DNA of 64,000 nt from Bog-473 sp963824195 (GTDB lineage Bacteria; Actinomycetota; Acidimicrobiia; Acidimicrobiales; RAAP-2). Position 1 is the first letter of the stretch. Each line of letters opens with the position of its first letter. The position numbers were made by a program, and so were the translations under genes. The notes beneath the pieces are model-generated. The model saw nothing but the letters and a program-made list of their open reading frames with translations. It was not told the DNA's origin and searched no databases. This document shows positions 17,404 through 24,608 of this stretch, piece by piece. Location of the stretch: positions 62,001-126,000 of the forward strand of contig CAWGOJ010000018.1 in NCBI GenBank assembly GCA_963824195.1, in the 5' to 3' direction.

Positions 17404-18042
17404 TCACGCCCCCGTTTCGGTCCGACCGAGATCGCGCTGCTTGCGGTACTCCCGCAACCGGTGCCAGAAGATCACGGCCACGGCGATGACCGCCAGCACG
17501 CCCAGGACGTATCCCGCGTAGCTGAAGGCCTTGAGCACGTGGTTGTAGCTGCTGCCGAGGCTGTACCCGAGAGAACACAGCGCCGTGCACCAGACGGCGC
17601 AGCCGATCGCCGTGAAGACACTGAACTTGCCGAGCGCCATCTCCCCCAGGCCGGCCGCAAAGGACACGAAGGATCGCAGCAACGGAATGAAGCGGCCGAA
17701 GAGGACGACGGGCTCGCCCCTCCGGGCGAACCAGGCGTCGGCCCGGTCCAGGTCCCTGTGGGTGAGGAGCAGGTATCTGCCGAACTTGTCGACGAGCGGC
17801 CGACCGCCGTAGCGGCCGATGGCGTAGCCCGCCAGCGAGCCGAGGACCTCGCCCAGGATCGCCAGGACGATGACGAGAGCCAAGGAGAGTTGCGAGACGT
17901 GGTTCGCCTCCGCACCGGCAGAGCTCGCGAGCACCCCGCCGAAGATGAGGGCGAGCTCGGCCCCCACCGGGAGGCCCATCGCCGAGATGAAGCTCAGCAC
18001 GAAGACCGCGCCGTAGCCCACTGACGCCAAGAAATGTTCCAC
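17404..18042 (-). CDS. DedA family membrane protein
   Basis: A 212-aa polytopic protein with the DedA (SNARE-associated, VTT) signature: ISAMGLPVGAELALIFGG near the N-terminus, GSLAGYAIGRYGGRPLV, the re-entrant motif FGRFIPLLRSFVSFAAG, and a C-terminal hydrophobic pair. DedA proteins act as lipid scramblases, some of them recycling undecaprenyl-phosphate carriers, at the cytoplasmic membrane. GTG start at 18042 with AAGGTAGG upstream. No obvious operon partner; it is transcribed toward the GGDEF-EAL gene. The nearby genes for a polyprenyl-phosphate pathway make a carrier-recycling role conceivable, but this is inference. Confidence 0.85.
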   Translation of the reverse strand: MEHFLASVGYGAVFVLSFISAMGLPVGAELALIFGGVLASSAGAEANHVSQLSLALVIVLAILGEVLGSLAGYAIGRYGGRPLVDKFGRYLLLTHRDLDRADAWFARRGEPVVLFGRFIPLLRSFVSFAAGLGEMALGKFSVFTAIGCAVWCTALCSLGYSLGSSYNHVLKAFSYAGYVLGVLAVIAVAVIFWHRLREYRKQRDLGRTETGA

Positions 18043-18133
18043 GTCCTACCTTGCTTCCGCCCTCTGCACGGCGGTCATCTTTGGCACGTCGACCCCCCGA
18101 TGCAATTCCCGGCGCGACTGAGGCCGGAGCCGG

Positions 18134-18532
18134 CTATCTCGAGGTCCCCCCAGACGTCACGACCGGCTGGGTCGTGGTCGTCGTGGGCGGGATCGTGGTC
18201 GTCGTGGTGGGTGGCGCGGTCGCCGGCGTGGTCGTGGCTGGGGCGGAGCTCGATCCGCCCGGTGGGGTCGTCGTGGTGGTCGGGGCGATCGTTGTCGTTG
18301 TCGTGGTCGTCGGAGTGGTTGCAGGTACCCCCGGATTTGCTGTCGTGGGCACGGGGGTCAGACTGGGCGCCTTCGAGCCCGCCGAAGACCCCGGGTGCTC
18401 CTTGGCCACCGTGACCCCGATGAACGCCGCGGCCCCACCGGCCACGAGGATGGCGGTTCTGGTCAGACGTCTGATGCGAGCCTGCGCCCGTGCGCGAGCG
18501 GTCGGCGAGTACTGGCCTCGTCCGCGTCTCAC
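18134..18532 (-). CDS. Small single-pass membrane protein with Thr/Pro-rich tail ending VTSGGTSR
   Basis: A 132-aa protein: basic N-terminus (TARARAQARIRRLTRTA), one transmembrane helix (residues 26-42, AILVAGGAAAFIGVTVA), then some 85 residues made almost only of Thr, Pro, Ala and Ser, ending PVVTSGGTSR. The layout equals that of the small protein at 20694-21012, which ends PVTSGSS, so the two are probably paralogues on either side of the two-component genes. Outside the membrane the tail would be an extended, possibly glycosylated linker carrying a short C-terminal motif. GTG start at 18532 (uncertain). The Val-rich frame on the opposite strand is a shadow of the Thr-rich coding. Confidence 0.65.
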   Translation of the reverse strand: MRRGRGQYSPTARARAQARIRRLTRTAILVAGGAAAFIGVTVAKEHPGSSAGSKAPSLTPVPTTANPGVPATTPTTTTTTTIAPTTTTTPPGGSSSAPATTTPATAPPTTTTTIPPTTTTTQPVVTSGGTSR

Positions 18533-18664
18533 GACGATTCGAGGCTGGTCTGGTCCTGCGCCCGCGCGCGTTCATCGAAGTGGTCCACGGCGCCAGCCAG
18601 CGTACGGTTCGAACCTGAAGAACCGATGAACGCTGGCCGAGTGCAGTCTGGCAAGCTCAGCCCC

Positions 18665-18670
18665 TAGCCT
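18665..18670 (+). promoter_or_regulatory. Leaderless -10 element (TAGCCT) before leader peptide and response regulator
   Basis: TAGCCT fits TANNNT and lies seven bases before an ATG at 18678. The spacing predicts transcription starting at that ATG, which opens a nine-codon leader peptide rather than the response regulator itself. Confidence 0.5.
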
Positions 18671-18677
18671 GAAATCC

Positions 18678-18707
18678 ATGTCACACGCCGGTTCGGACAC
18701 CTCATGA
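18678..18707 (+). CDS. Nine-residue leader peptide (MSHAGSDTS) coupled to the response regulator
   Basis: ATG at 18678 reads M-S-H-A-G-S-D-T-S and stops with TGA at 18705-18707. That stop overlaps the ATG (18704) of the response-regulator gene as ATGA. A leaderless promoter directly before it gives translation without a ribosome site, and termination would pass ribosomes onto the regulator start, which itself lacks a good Shine-Dalgarno sequence. The overlap and promoter spacing are seen directly; the role as a translational relay is inference. The ORF is too short for codon statistics to help. Confidence 0.5.
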   Translation: MSHAGSDTS

Positions 18708-19372
18708 GGGTTCTGGTGGCCGAGGACGATGCGGCACTCAGGTCCGTGCTCGAGCGCGGGCTGAGGGAGAAGGGCTACGTCGTCGACGCGGTGACCGATG
18801 GTGCGACCGCGCTCCTCCACCTTCGCTCGTACGACTACGACGTTGCCGTCTTGGACTGGCGCATGCCGGAGCGGACCGGGATGGAGGTCGTCGCCGAGGC
18901 CAGGGGCTTGGGCGACCGAACTCCCATTCTCATGTTGACCGCCCGCGACGCCCCGTCCGACAGGGTCGCCGGCCTCAACGTCGGCGCCGACGACTACCTG
19001 GTGAAGCCCTTCGACTTCTCCGAGCTCGTCGCGCGCATCCAGGCGCTTCAGCGTCGTCCACCGCTCGCGTTGGATCCCGTCCTGGAGTGCGCCGACTTGC
19101 AGTTCGATCCCGCCACTCGAGAGGTGACCGTGGCGGGTGAGCTCGTGGCACTGACGGCGATCGAGACCTCGCTCGTCGAGCTCCTGCTGCGGCGGTCACC
19201 CAGCGTTCTGACGCGGCGGGTCATCGCCACCCAGGTCTGGGAGGACGAAGCGGATGCCGTCGGATCGAACACCATTGACGTCCACGTCGGACGGGTCCGG
19301 GCCAAGCTGGCCCACAGCCACGCACACATCGAGACCGTGCGCGGGACGGGATACCGGATGGTCGAGTCGTGA
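18704..19372 (+). CDS. OmpR/PhoB-family response regulator
   Basis: A 222-aa regulator. Receiver domain residues 1-115: VLVAEDDAA acidic pocket, phosphorylatable Asp in DVAVLDWRMPE (about residue 51), MLTARDA and DDYLVKPFDF with the conserved Lys. The winged-helix DNA-binding domain at 125-222 (LTAIETSLVELLLRRSPSVL, NTIDVHVGRVRAKL, VRGTGYRMVE) is of the OmpR type. It overlaps the sensor gene (GTGA). In the genome context it probably controls the electron-transfer/cell-wall operon that begins at 20681 and perhaps the divergent small membrane protein at 18134. Confidence 0.9.
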   Translation: MRVLVAEDDAALRSVLERGLREKGYVVDAVTDGATALLHLRSYDYDVAVLDWRMPERTGMEVVAEARGLGDRTPILMLTARDAPSDRVAGLNVGADDYLVKPFDFSELVARIQALQRRPPLALDPVLECADLQFDPATREVTVAGELVALTAIETSLVELLLRRSPSVLTRRVIATQVWEDEADAVGSNTIDVHVGRVRAKLAHSHAHIETVRGTGYRMVES

Positions 19373-20643
19373 ACCTGACCCGGGCGCACCGACGGCACGC
19401 GGTGCGGGTCGCGGCGGTGGCGACTCTGATCGTGATGGTCGGCTACGTGATCGCCGCCATTGTGCTGAACCTCATCGTCACCAACCACCTGGTCGGCAAC
19501 ACGGACGCACGCCTGGCCGATCGGCTCGAGGACGCGAGCCAACAAACGCTCACCCTCCCCGGTTCGAGCACCCCCGAACAGAAGCCTGACCTCGACGACG
19601 CGCCGCTGTTCCTGTGGTCGATCGCGCCCTCGGGCGTGGTGACCCCTCTGACGCCGACAGCCCCGTCGCTCCCCTCCCGACGCTGGGACTCCGGCCCCGT
19701 CACCCTGGACATCGGGACGTCGACCTTCCGCTTCGACGCCCTGCGGAGCCACGACACGGTGTTGGTGGCGGGACAGAGCATGGCCGGCACGGCCAATGTC
19801 CAATCGGCGCTGCTCGTCGCCGAACTCGTCTTCGGCGTGATCCTGGCCGTCGCCGTCTTTGCCGGAGCAACCGTCGTCGGGCTGCGTGCCTCGGCGCCAT
19901 CGGAGCTGGTCCGTCGCCGCCAGGCGGAGTTCACTGCAGACGCGTCGCACGAGCTGCGCACCCCCATTTCCGTGATTGAGGCAGAGGTCGAACTGGCGCT
20001 CGATCGACCGCGCGACCCCGCCGCCTACCGGGACGTGCTCCAGCGGGTGGGTCGGGAGAGCACACGGCTGCGCCGGATCGTCGACGACCTGCTCTGGCTG
20101 GCGAGGGCCGACAGTGAGCCCACGCCCGGTGCCCTCGACCACGTCACTGACGTGGCCGAGCTCGTCGAGAGCTGCGTGGGGCGTTTCAGTGCCCTTGCGG
20201 CGACACACCGAGTGACCCTCTCGGCACGGAGGGTCGGCGGCGGGCCCTTCACGGTCCAGGCGCAACCCGAACTGATCGACCGGTTGGCCGGCGTCCTGAT
20301 CGACAACGCCTGCAAGTTCGCCGGACAAGGCGGCCAGGTCGAGGTGAGCGTCCGTGACTGGGGCAACCGGGTAGACCTGCGCGTCGACGACTCGGGCCCC
20401 GGGATCCCCGAAGACGAGAGGGACGCCGTCTTCGACCGGTTCCACAGAGCCACCGAGGCGGTGGCGGGCACGGGGCTCGGACTGGCCATCGCGGACTCGG
20501 TGGTGCGATCCACCCAGGGCAACTGGGGTATCGGCGTGGCCGAGCTTGGCGGCGCCCGAATGGAGATCTCGTGGCGCAAGGTGCTGGCGCGCAAGGGGAA
20601 GCCCAACCCTGCCGGCGAGACTCTTAGCGAATCCTTAGCCTGA
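19369..20643 (+). CDS. Sensor histidine kinase (two TM, no HAMP domain evident)
   Basis: A 424-aa membrane kinase. TM1 at about residues 18-38 (VATLIVMVGYVIAAIVLNLI), a periplasmic-side sensor loop of about 100 residues, TM2 near 142-165 (LVAELVFGVILAVAVFAGA), then directly the dimerisation box FTADASHELRTPISVIEAE with the phospho-acceptor His, N box DNACKFAG, G1 box DSGPGIPEDER, F box VFDRFHR and G2 box GTGLGLAIADSVV. All catalytic boxes are intact. Starts at GTG 19369 overlapping the response-regulator stop. The stimulus is unknown; given the downstream genes a redox or envelope signal is plausible. Confidence 0.9.
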   Translation: MNLTRAHRRHAVRVAAVATLIVMVGYVIAAIVLNLIVTNHLVGNTDARLADRLEDASQQTLTLPGSSTPEQKPDLDDAPLFLWSIAPSGVVTPLTPTAPSLPSRRWDSGPVTLDIGTSTFRFDALRSHDTVLVAGQSMAGTANVQSALLVAELVFGVILAVAVFAGATVVGLRASAPSELVRRRQAEFTADASHELRTPISVIEAEVELALDRPRDPAAYRDVLQRVGRESTRLRRIVDDLLWLARADSEPTPGALDHVTDVAELVESCVGRFSALAATHRVTLSARRVGGGPFTVQAQPELIDRLAGVLIDNACKFAGQGGQVEVSVRDWGNRVDLRVDDSGPGIPEDERDAVFDRFHRATEAVAGTGLGLAIADSVVRSTQGNWGIGVAELGGARMEISWRKVLARKGKPNPAGETLSESLA

Positions 20644-20680
20644 GCACCTGGTCCTTCATGTAGGTGTCAGGGTGCGTCCG

Positions 20681-20686
20681 TACCCT
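20681..20686 (+). promoter_or_regulatory. Leaderless -10 element (TACCCT) of the electron-transfer/DprE operon
   Basis: TACCCT at 20681-20686 lies seven bases before the ATG at 20694, and no ribosome site is present. The 50-bp gap after the kinase gene is the only sizeable gap until 28925, so this is the likely main promoter for the operon. Confidence 0.45.
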
Positions 20687-20693
20687 GCACGAC

Positions 20694-21012
20694 ATGGGAC
20701 GAGTCAGGCAGTCCAGCCCGGCACAGCGCCGCCATGCGGCAGCGATGCGGCGCGATGGCGCGCTCACCCGCCTCTCGAGCATCACCGCGGCCATCGGCGT
20801 CGCCACCGTCGTCGCCGTCGGGGCGCTGGGCATCTACGTCGGAAAGGCGCTCCCCGGTCATCACGCCGGATCCACCACCGGGACCTCCTCCACCTCGGGT
20901 ACCAGTGCCCAGGGCGCCGGCGACGTCGAGCTCCCAAAGCTCGCTCAACCCGCCGTCGACGCCGACGCAGGCGGCCCCCGCCCCCGCCCCCGTCACCAGC
21001 GGATCGAGTTGA
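20694..21012 (+). pseudogene. Small membrane protein with Ser/Thr/Pro tail ending VTSGSS, frameshifted
   Basis: From ATG 20694: basic N-terminus (SPAQRRHAAAMRRD), one membrane helix at about residues 28-48 (AAIGVATVVAVGALGIYVGK), then a Ser/Thr/Gly-rich linker. Near 20910-20930 the natural low-complexity composition moves to another frame, which reads SSSQSSLNPPSTPTQ and ends PAPVTSGSS with TGA at 21010-21012. That stop overlaps the ATG of the ApbE gene as TGATG. Without the frame change the ORF instead runs on into ApbE as a 438-residue fusion. I favour two coupled genes and a single-base indel. It is a paralogue of the protein at 18134-18532. Confidence 0.55.
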
Positions 21013-21980
21013 TGTCGGAGGCGTATGCCCGCGTCGACACCCAGCGCGTCTACCGGACCCATGCGCTCGGCACCATCGCAGAACTCGTGGTGACAGACGG
21101 CGGTGCGCTCATTGCTGCCGCGGAGCTGCTCCAGCTGGAGCTCGAGCGCATCGACCGCGTCGCCAGCAGGTTCAGGGGTGACTCCGAGCTCAGCCGGCTC
21201 AACGCCGGCGCGGGGTGCGAGACGCCGGTCAGCGCTGACCTGTTCGAGGCGATTGAGGTCGCCCTCGCGATGGCAGAGGCCACGGGCGGTCTGGTCGACC
21301 CCACCGTCGGTGTCGCGATGGGCCGACTGGGCTACGACCGTGACTTCTCCGAGGTGCTCCCCGGTGTCGACGGCCACCTCCCGCCGGCACAGGCGGTGCC
21401 CGGATGGCGTTGCGTTTCCGTCGACCCCGGGCGACGCGTCGTCGGGCTCCCGGAGGACACCGCGCTCGATCTCGGCGCGACGGCCAAGGCCCTGGCGGCA
21501 GACCGGGCCGCCGCCACGATCCACAGCCGGCTCGGGTGTGGTGTGCTCGTCTCGCTGGGCGGCGATGCCGCCGTCGCCGGCCCGGCGCCTGCGGGCGGAT
21601 TCGCCGTCGGCATCGCCGACACCTGCACCTCGCTCACCGCCTCCGAGGCGGTCGGCCTCTCCTCGGGTGGCCTCGCCTCCTCCGGCATCGGCGTACGCCA
21701 GTGGCGCCTCGGGACCCACCAGGTGCATCACATCTTGGACCCCGCCACCTGCCTGCCCAGCGCCCCGTGCTGGCGGACGGTCTCCGCGACCGCCGCCACC
21801 TGTGTCCAGGCGAACGCCGCGTCCACCGCGGCGATCGTCCGGGGAGAGAGCGCCGTCGCCTGGCTCGAGGAATTGGAGCTCCCGGCGCGGCTGGTGAGGG
21901 TCGACGGGTCGGTCGAGTACACGTCGGGATGGCCAGTGCCCGAGCCACAGCTGTCGGTGTCGGGGACGGTCGCCCGATGA
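21012..21980 (+). CDS. apbE: FAD:protein FMN transferase (ApbE family)
   Basis: A 322-aa ApbE-type enzyme that moves FMN from FAD onto a Thr or Ser of a target protein, normally outside the membrane. Marks: YRTHALGTIAELVVTD at the start, FRGDSELSRLNAG, the cofactor region ALDLGATAKALAAD, and the metal-binding end HHILDPATCLPS. No lipoprotein signal is present on this chain; it starts MSEAYARVD at ATG 21012, so it may act in the cytosol or use the upstream membrane protein if the two are fused. No classical FMN-binding-domain target is encoded nearby. It overlaps the following gene (ATGA). Confidence 0.8.
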   Translation: MSEAYARVDTQRVYRTHALGTIAELVVTDGGALIAAAELLQLELERIDRVASRFRGDSELSRLNAGAGCETPVSADLFEAIEVALAMAEATGGLVDPTVGVAMGRLGYDRDFSEVLPGVDGHLPPAQAVPGWRCVSVDPGRRVVGLPEDTALDLGATAKALAADRAAATIHSRLGCGVLVSLGGDAAVAGPAPAGGFAVGIADTCTSLTASEAVGLSSGGLASSGIGVRQWRLGTHQVHHILDPATCLPSAPCWRTVSATAATCVQANAASTAAIVRGESAVAWLEELELPARLVRVDGSVEYTSGWPVPEPQLSVSGTVAR

Positions 21981-23092
21981 TGGCCGCCCTCGTGGCCACG
22001 GTCGGTCACGGCTCGACTGCCTTGTGGTACCTGACGCGGGCCACCGGCCTCGTCTCGCTCATCCTGCTCTCGGCGACGGTGGTCCTCGGAACGGTCGCGT
22101 CGGTGGGATGGACCACCGACCGCTGGCCCCGGTTCCTTTCGCAGTCGGTGCACCGGAACCTGTCCCTCTTCTGCGTCGCTCTGATCGGCGTCCATGTCGT
22201 CTCCACCATCGGCGACGGCTACGTGCCCATCGGCCTGGCCGACGTGGTGATCCCCTTCCGGTCCCCCTACCGGCCGATCTGGGTGGGCCTCGGGGCGCTG
22301 GCGTTCGACATGCTGCTCGCGGTCGCGATCACGAGCGGGCTCCGTCGCCGAATCGGGGTGGCCGCCTGGCGTGGCGTCCACTGGCTGGCCTACGCCTGCT
22401 GGCCCATCGCCGTCGTCCACGGCCTCGGCTCGGGGTCCGACGCCCGCCTCCCCGGGGCGACCCTCGTGTTCGTCGTGTGCACCGTCGCGGTCACCGCGGC
22501 GGTGGCCTGGCGCCTGGCTGTCGGCCGGGCACACTCTGTCAGCTGGCGGCTCGGCGGGGCGGTGGCCGGCGCTGCCGTCCTGCTCGTCATGGTGGCTTTC
22601 GCCGTGGCGGGACCCCTCAGGCCCGGGTGGTCCCATCGGGCTGGCACATCCTCGGCGCTCCTCGCCCAGCTCTCCGGGGCGGCAACCACGTCGTACTCCG
22701 GCGCCTCCACGTCGGCGACCCCCTCCACGTCGCCTCCCCTGACCGCAGGGATCCCAACGACCCCGTTCGACACTTCGGTGTCGGGGACGGTCGCCACGAC
22801 ACCGCCCAACGGCGACGGTGAGTCCGAGGTCACCCTCACCATGCAGCTGGCCGACACCACCGCGCCGCTCCTGGTCCGGATCATCGGTCCCTCCGAGAAC
22901 GGGGGGGTCGCCATGCGCCGCAGCGAGGTGTCCCTCGGTGCACTCACCGGGCAGGTGACAGCCCTCGACGGGTCGAGCATCGGCGCGGTCGTCAACGGTC
23001 CGACCGGCTCACTGAGTCTGACCATGAATCTCTCGCTCGACCCCGGTGCCGGCACGTTGACCGGGCAGGTCTCCGGGAGCGCAGGGCAATGA
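21977..23092 (+). CDS. Ferric-reductase-like transmembrane protein with extracytoplasmic tail
   Basis: A 371-aa membrane protein. About six helices span residues 15-225. Paired histidines at similar helical depth (SVHRNLSLFCVALIGVHVV and GVHWLAYACWPIAVVHGLG) are placed to hold two b hemes, as in ferric reductase/YedZ-like domains. The C-terminal 140 residues (SATPSTSPPLTAG onward, then a beta-rich part with EVTLTMQLAD and GSLSLTMNLS) would lie outside. Together with the NuoF-like protein and ferredoxin it could pass electrons across the membrane. ATG 21977 overlaps the ApbE stop; its own stop overlaps the next start. Confidence 0.8.
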   Translation: MMAALVATVGHGSTALWYLTRATGLVSLILLSATVVLGTVASVGWTTDRWPRFLSQSVHRNLSLFCVALIGVHVVSTIGDGYVPIGLADVVIPFRSPYRPIWVGLGALAFDMLLAVAITSGLRRRIGVAAWRGVHWLAYACWPIAVVHGLGSGSDARLPGATLVFVVCTVAVTAAVAWRLAVGRAHSVSWRLGGAVAGAAVLLVMVAFAVAGPLRPGWSHRAGTSSALLAQLSGAATTSYSGASTSATPSTSPPLTAGIPTTPFDTSVSGTVATTPPNGDGESEVTLTMQLADTTAPLLVRIIGPSENGGVAMRRSEVSLGALTGQVTALDGSSIGAVVNGPTGSLSLTMNLSLDPGAGTLTGQVSGSAGQ

Positions 23093-24396
23093 GCCTGACC
23101 CTCCCCAATGACGCCAAGACGGCTCCGGAGACGGGAAGGCGGCTGCTGCACGGCCTCGCCGGTGGCACGCCGGACCAGAGCCTCGAGACCCACCTCGAAC
23201 GGTGGGGAGAGCTCCGCCCGAGGCATCATCTCATCGACGAGCTCGACGCCAGCGGCCTCGTGGGGCACGGGGGAGCCTGGTTCCCGGTGTCCACCAAGTG
23301 GAGGGCCATTGCGGCCGGTGGGCGCCGCCGACCTGTCGTGGTGGCCAACGGGGCTGAAGGCGAGCCAGCGAGCAAGAAGGATGCGCTGCTGCTCGCGCAC
23401 GCCCCTCACCTGGTACTCGACGGGCTCGTGCTCGCCGGGAGCGCACTGCGGGCGCAGCAGGCCATCGTGTACGTCCCCCGGACCAGCGTCGAGGCCGTCG
23501 AGGCCGCCGTGGCCGAGCGCCGCGGGCACCGCCTCGATCCCATCGCGATAGAGATCGCTGAATCAGCCGACACCTTCATCTCGGGGCAGGAGTCCGCCGT
23601 CGTCAACGCACTCGGCGGGCGCCGAGGCGCGATCCCCGCCTTTGTGGGACTGACCTCCATCCGCGAGCGCGGCGTCGGGGGCCGGCCAACCCTGGTCCAG
23701 AACGTCGAGACGCTTGCCCACGTCGCCCTCATCGCCCGTTTCGGGCCGAAATGGTTCCGGCAGGTCGGCACGCCCGACAACCCAGGCACCATGCTGTTGA
23801 CCGTCACCCGCCCCGACGGAACGCTGATCGTCGAGGCCGTGCTGGGGTCTTCGCTCCGCAAGGCCACGGGCCTGCGGTCCGAAGACGCGGCCCGCGCCCG
23901 GGGGTTCCTCCTCGGTGGCTACGGAGGCGGATGGGTCTCTCCGGCGACCTTCGGCGAGCTCCCGGTGTCCGAGAAGGCCGCGCGGCGAGCCGGTGCAACG
24001 CTCGGTGCCGGCGTGGTGGCCCTCCTCCCGCCCGACGTCTGCCCGCTGGCCGAGATGGCTGACGTCGTCCGGTACATGGAGGGTCAGGGCGCCGGACAAT
24101 GCGGCCCGTGCGTCCATGGCCTCGCCGAGCTGGCCGACGCCATGGAGCGGCTCGCCTACGGCGGTCCGAGCGGGCCCCGGGTCGAGCGCATCGGCGACAT
24201 CTGCAACCTGGTGGAGGGACGGGGTGCCTGCCGCCACCCTGACGGTGTGGCCCGCTTCGTGCGCACCGGGTTGAGCGTCTTCTCCGACGAGGTGACGGCG
24301 CACCAACGGCGGGGATCCTGCTCCCAGACGCATGCAGCGCGCGTGCTCCCCTTTGCCGACAGGGCAGCGAGGAGGAGGCTGGTGAGCAGGGCATGA
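23089..24396 (+). CDS. NuoF-like flavoprotein (FMN, SLBB and iron-sulfur region)
   Basis: A 435-aa relative of the NADH-binding subunit of complex I / RnfC. The FMN loop GHGGAWFPVSTKWRA, VANGAEGEPASKKDALLL and the ISGQESAVVNALGGRR region are clear; an SLBB-type domain follows (GFLLGGYGGGW), then GQCGPCVHG and later ICNLVEGRGACRHPDG. In NuoF the cluster motif is SCGxCxxC; here the first Cys is replaced (AGQCGPC), with extra Cys in the later segment, a pattern I associate with a separate actinobacterial subfamily. It probably accepts electrons from NAD(P)H, or feeds the ferredoxin that overlaps it (ATGA). Confidence 0.8.
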   Translation: MSLTLPNDAKTAPETGRRLLHGLAGGTPDQSLETHLERWGELRPRHHLIDELDASGLVGHGGAWFPVSTKWRAIAAGGRRRPVVVANGAEGEPASKKDALLLAHAPHLVLDGLVLAGSALRAQQAIVYVPRTSVEAVEAAVAERRGHRLDPIAIEIAESADTFISGQESAVVNALGGRRGAIPAFVGLTSIRERGVGGRPTLVQNVETLAHVALIARFGPKWFRQVGTPDNPGTMLLTVTRPDGTLIVEAVLGSSLRKATGLRSEDAARARGFLLGGYGGGWVSPATFGELPVSEKAARRAGATLGAGVVALLPPDVCPLAEMADVVRYMEGQGAGQCGPCVHGLAELADAMERLAYGGPSGPRVERIGDICNLVEGRGACRHPDGVARFVRTGLSVFSDEVTAHQRRGSCSQTHAARVLPFADRAARRRLVSRA

Positions 24397-24608
24397 GCCG
24401 CTGGACCTTGGAGCTGGTGGTCGACCCGATCGCGTGCGACGGACGAGGGGTCTGTGCCGAGATGCTCCCCGAACGCATCGAGCTCGATCGGTGGGGCTAC
24501 CCGATCGTCGACGGGGGCGACATGGCCCCTGCCCTCGTCGATCACGCCGTGCGCGCGGTCCGGGCCTGCCCGAAACAGGCACTGCATCTCGTGGAGCGAA
24601 GGTGCTGA
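24393..24608 (+). CDS. Small single-cluster ferredoxin
   Basis: A 71-aa ferredoxin of the actinobacterial [3Fe-4S]/[4Fe-4S] type. Cysteines occur in IACDGRGVC (spacing C-x5-C) and ACPKQAL, followed by a last Cys at the C-terminus. The missing middle Cys of the usual CxxCxxC motif suggests a 3Fe-4S cluster. ATGA overlap with the NuoF-like gene marks it as that protein's direct partner, and it may carry electrons to the ferric-reductase-like protein or to a cytosolic oxidoreductase. Confidence 0.85.
   Translation: MSRWTLELVVDPIACDGRGVCAEMLPERIELDRWGYPIVDGGDMAPALVDHAVRAVRACPKQALHLVERRC

Noticed and set aside
18606..18615. GGTTCGAACC palindrome, like a tRNA T-loop
   Set aside because: No acceptor, D or anticodon stems can be built around it; it may be a regulatory palindrome but nothing supports a tRNA gene.
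18051..18629. Plus-strand Val-rich frame that looks like a membrane protein
   Set aside because: The Val runs are the antisense reading of the Thr-rich tail of the minus-strand small membrane protein; no start context or family match.
20664..21980. Natural fusion of the small membrane protein with ApbE as one 438-residue protein
   Set aside because: The tail reads naturally in another frame and ends in a TGATG overlap with a good ApbE start, so two coupled genes plus an indel explain it better; not fully excluded.
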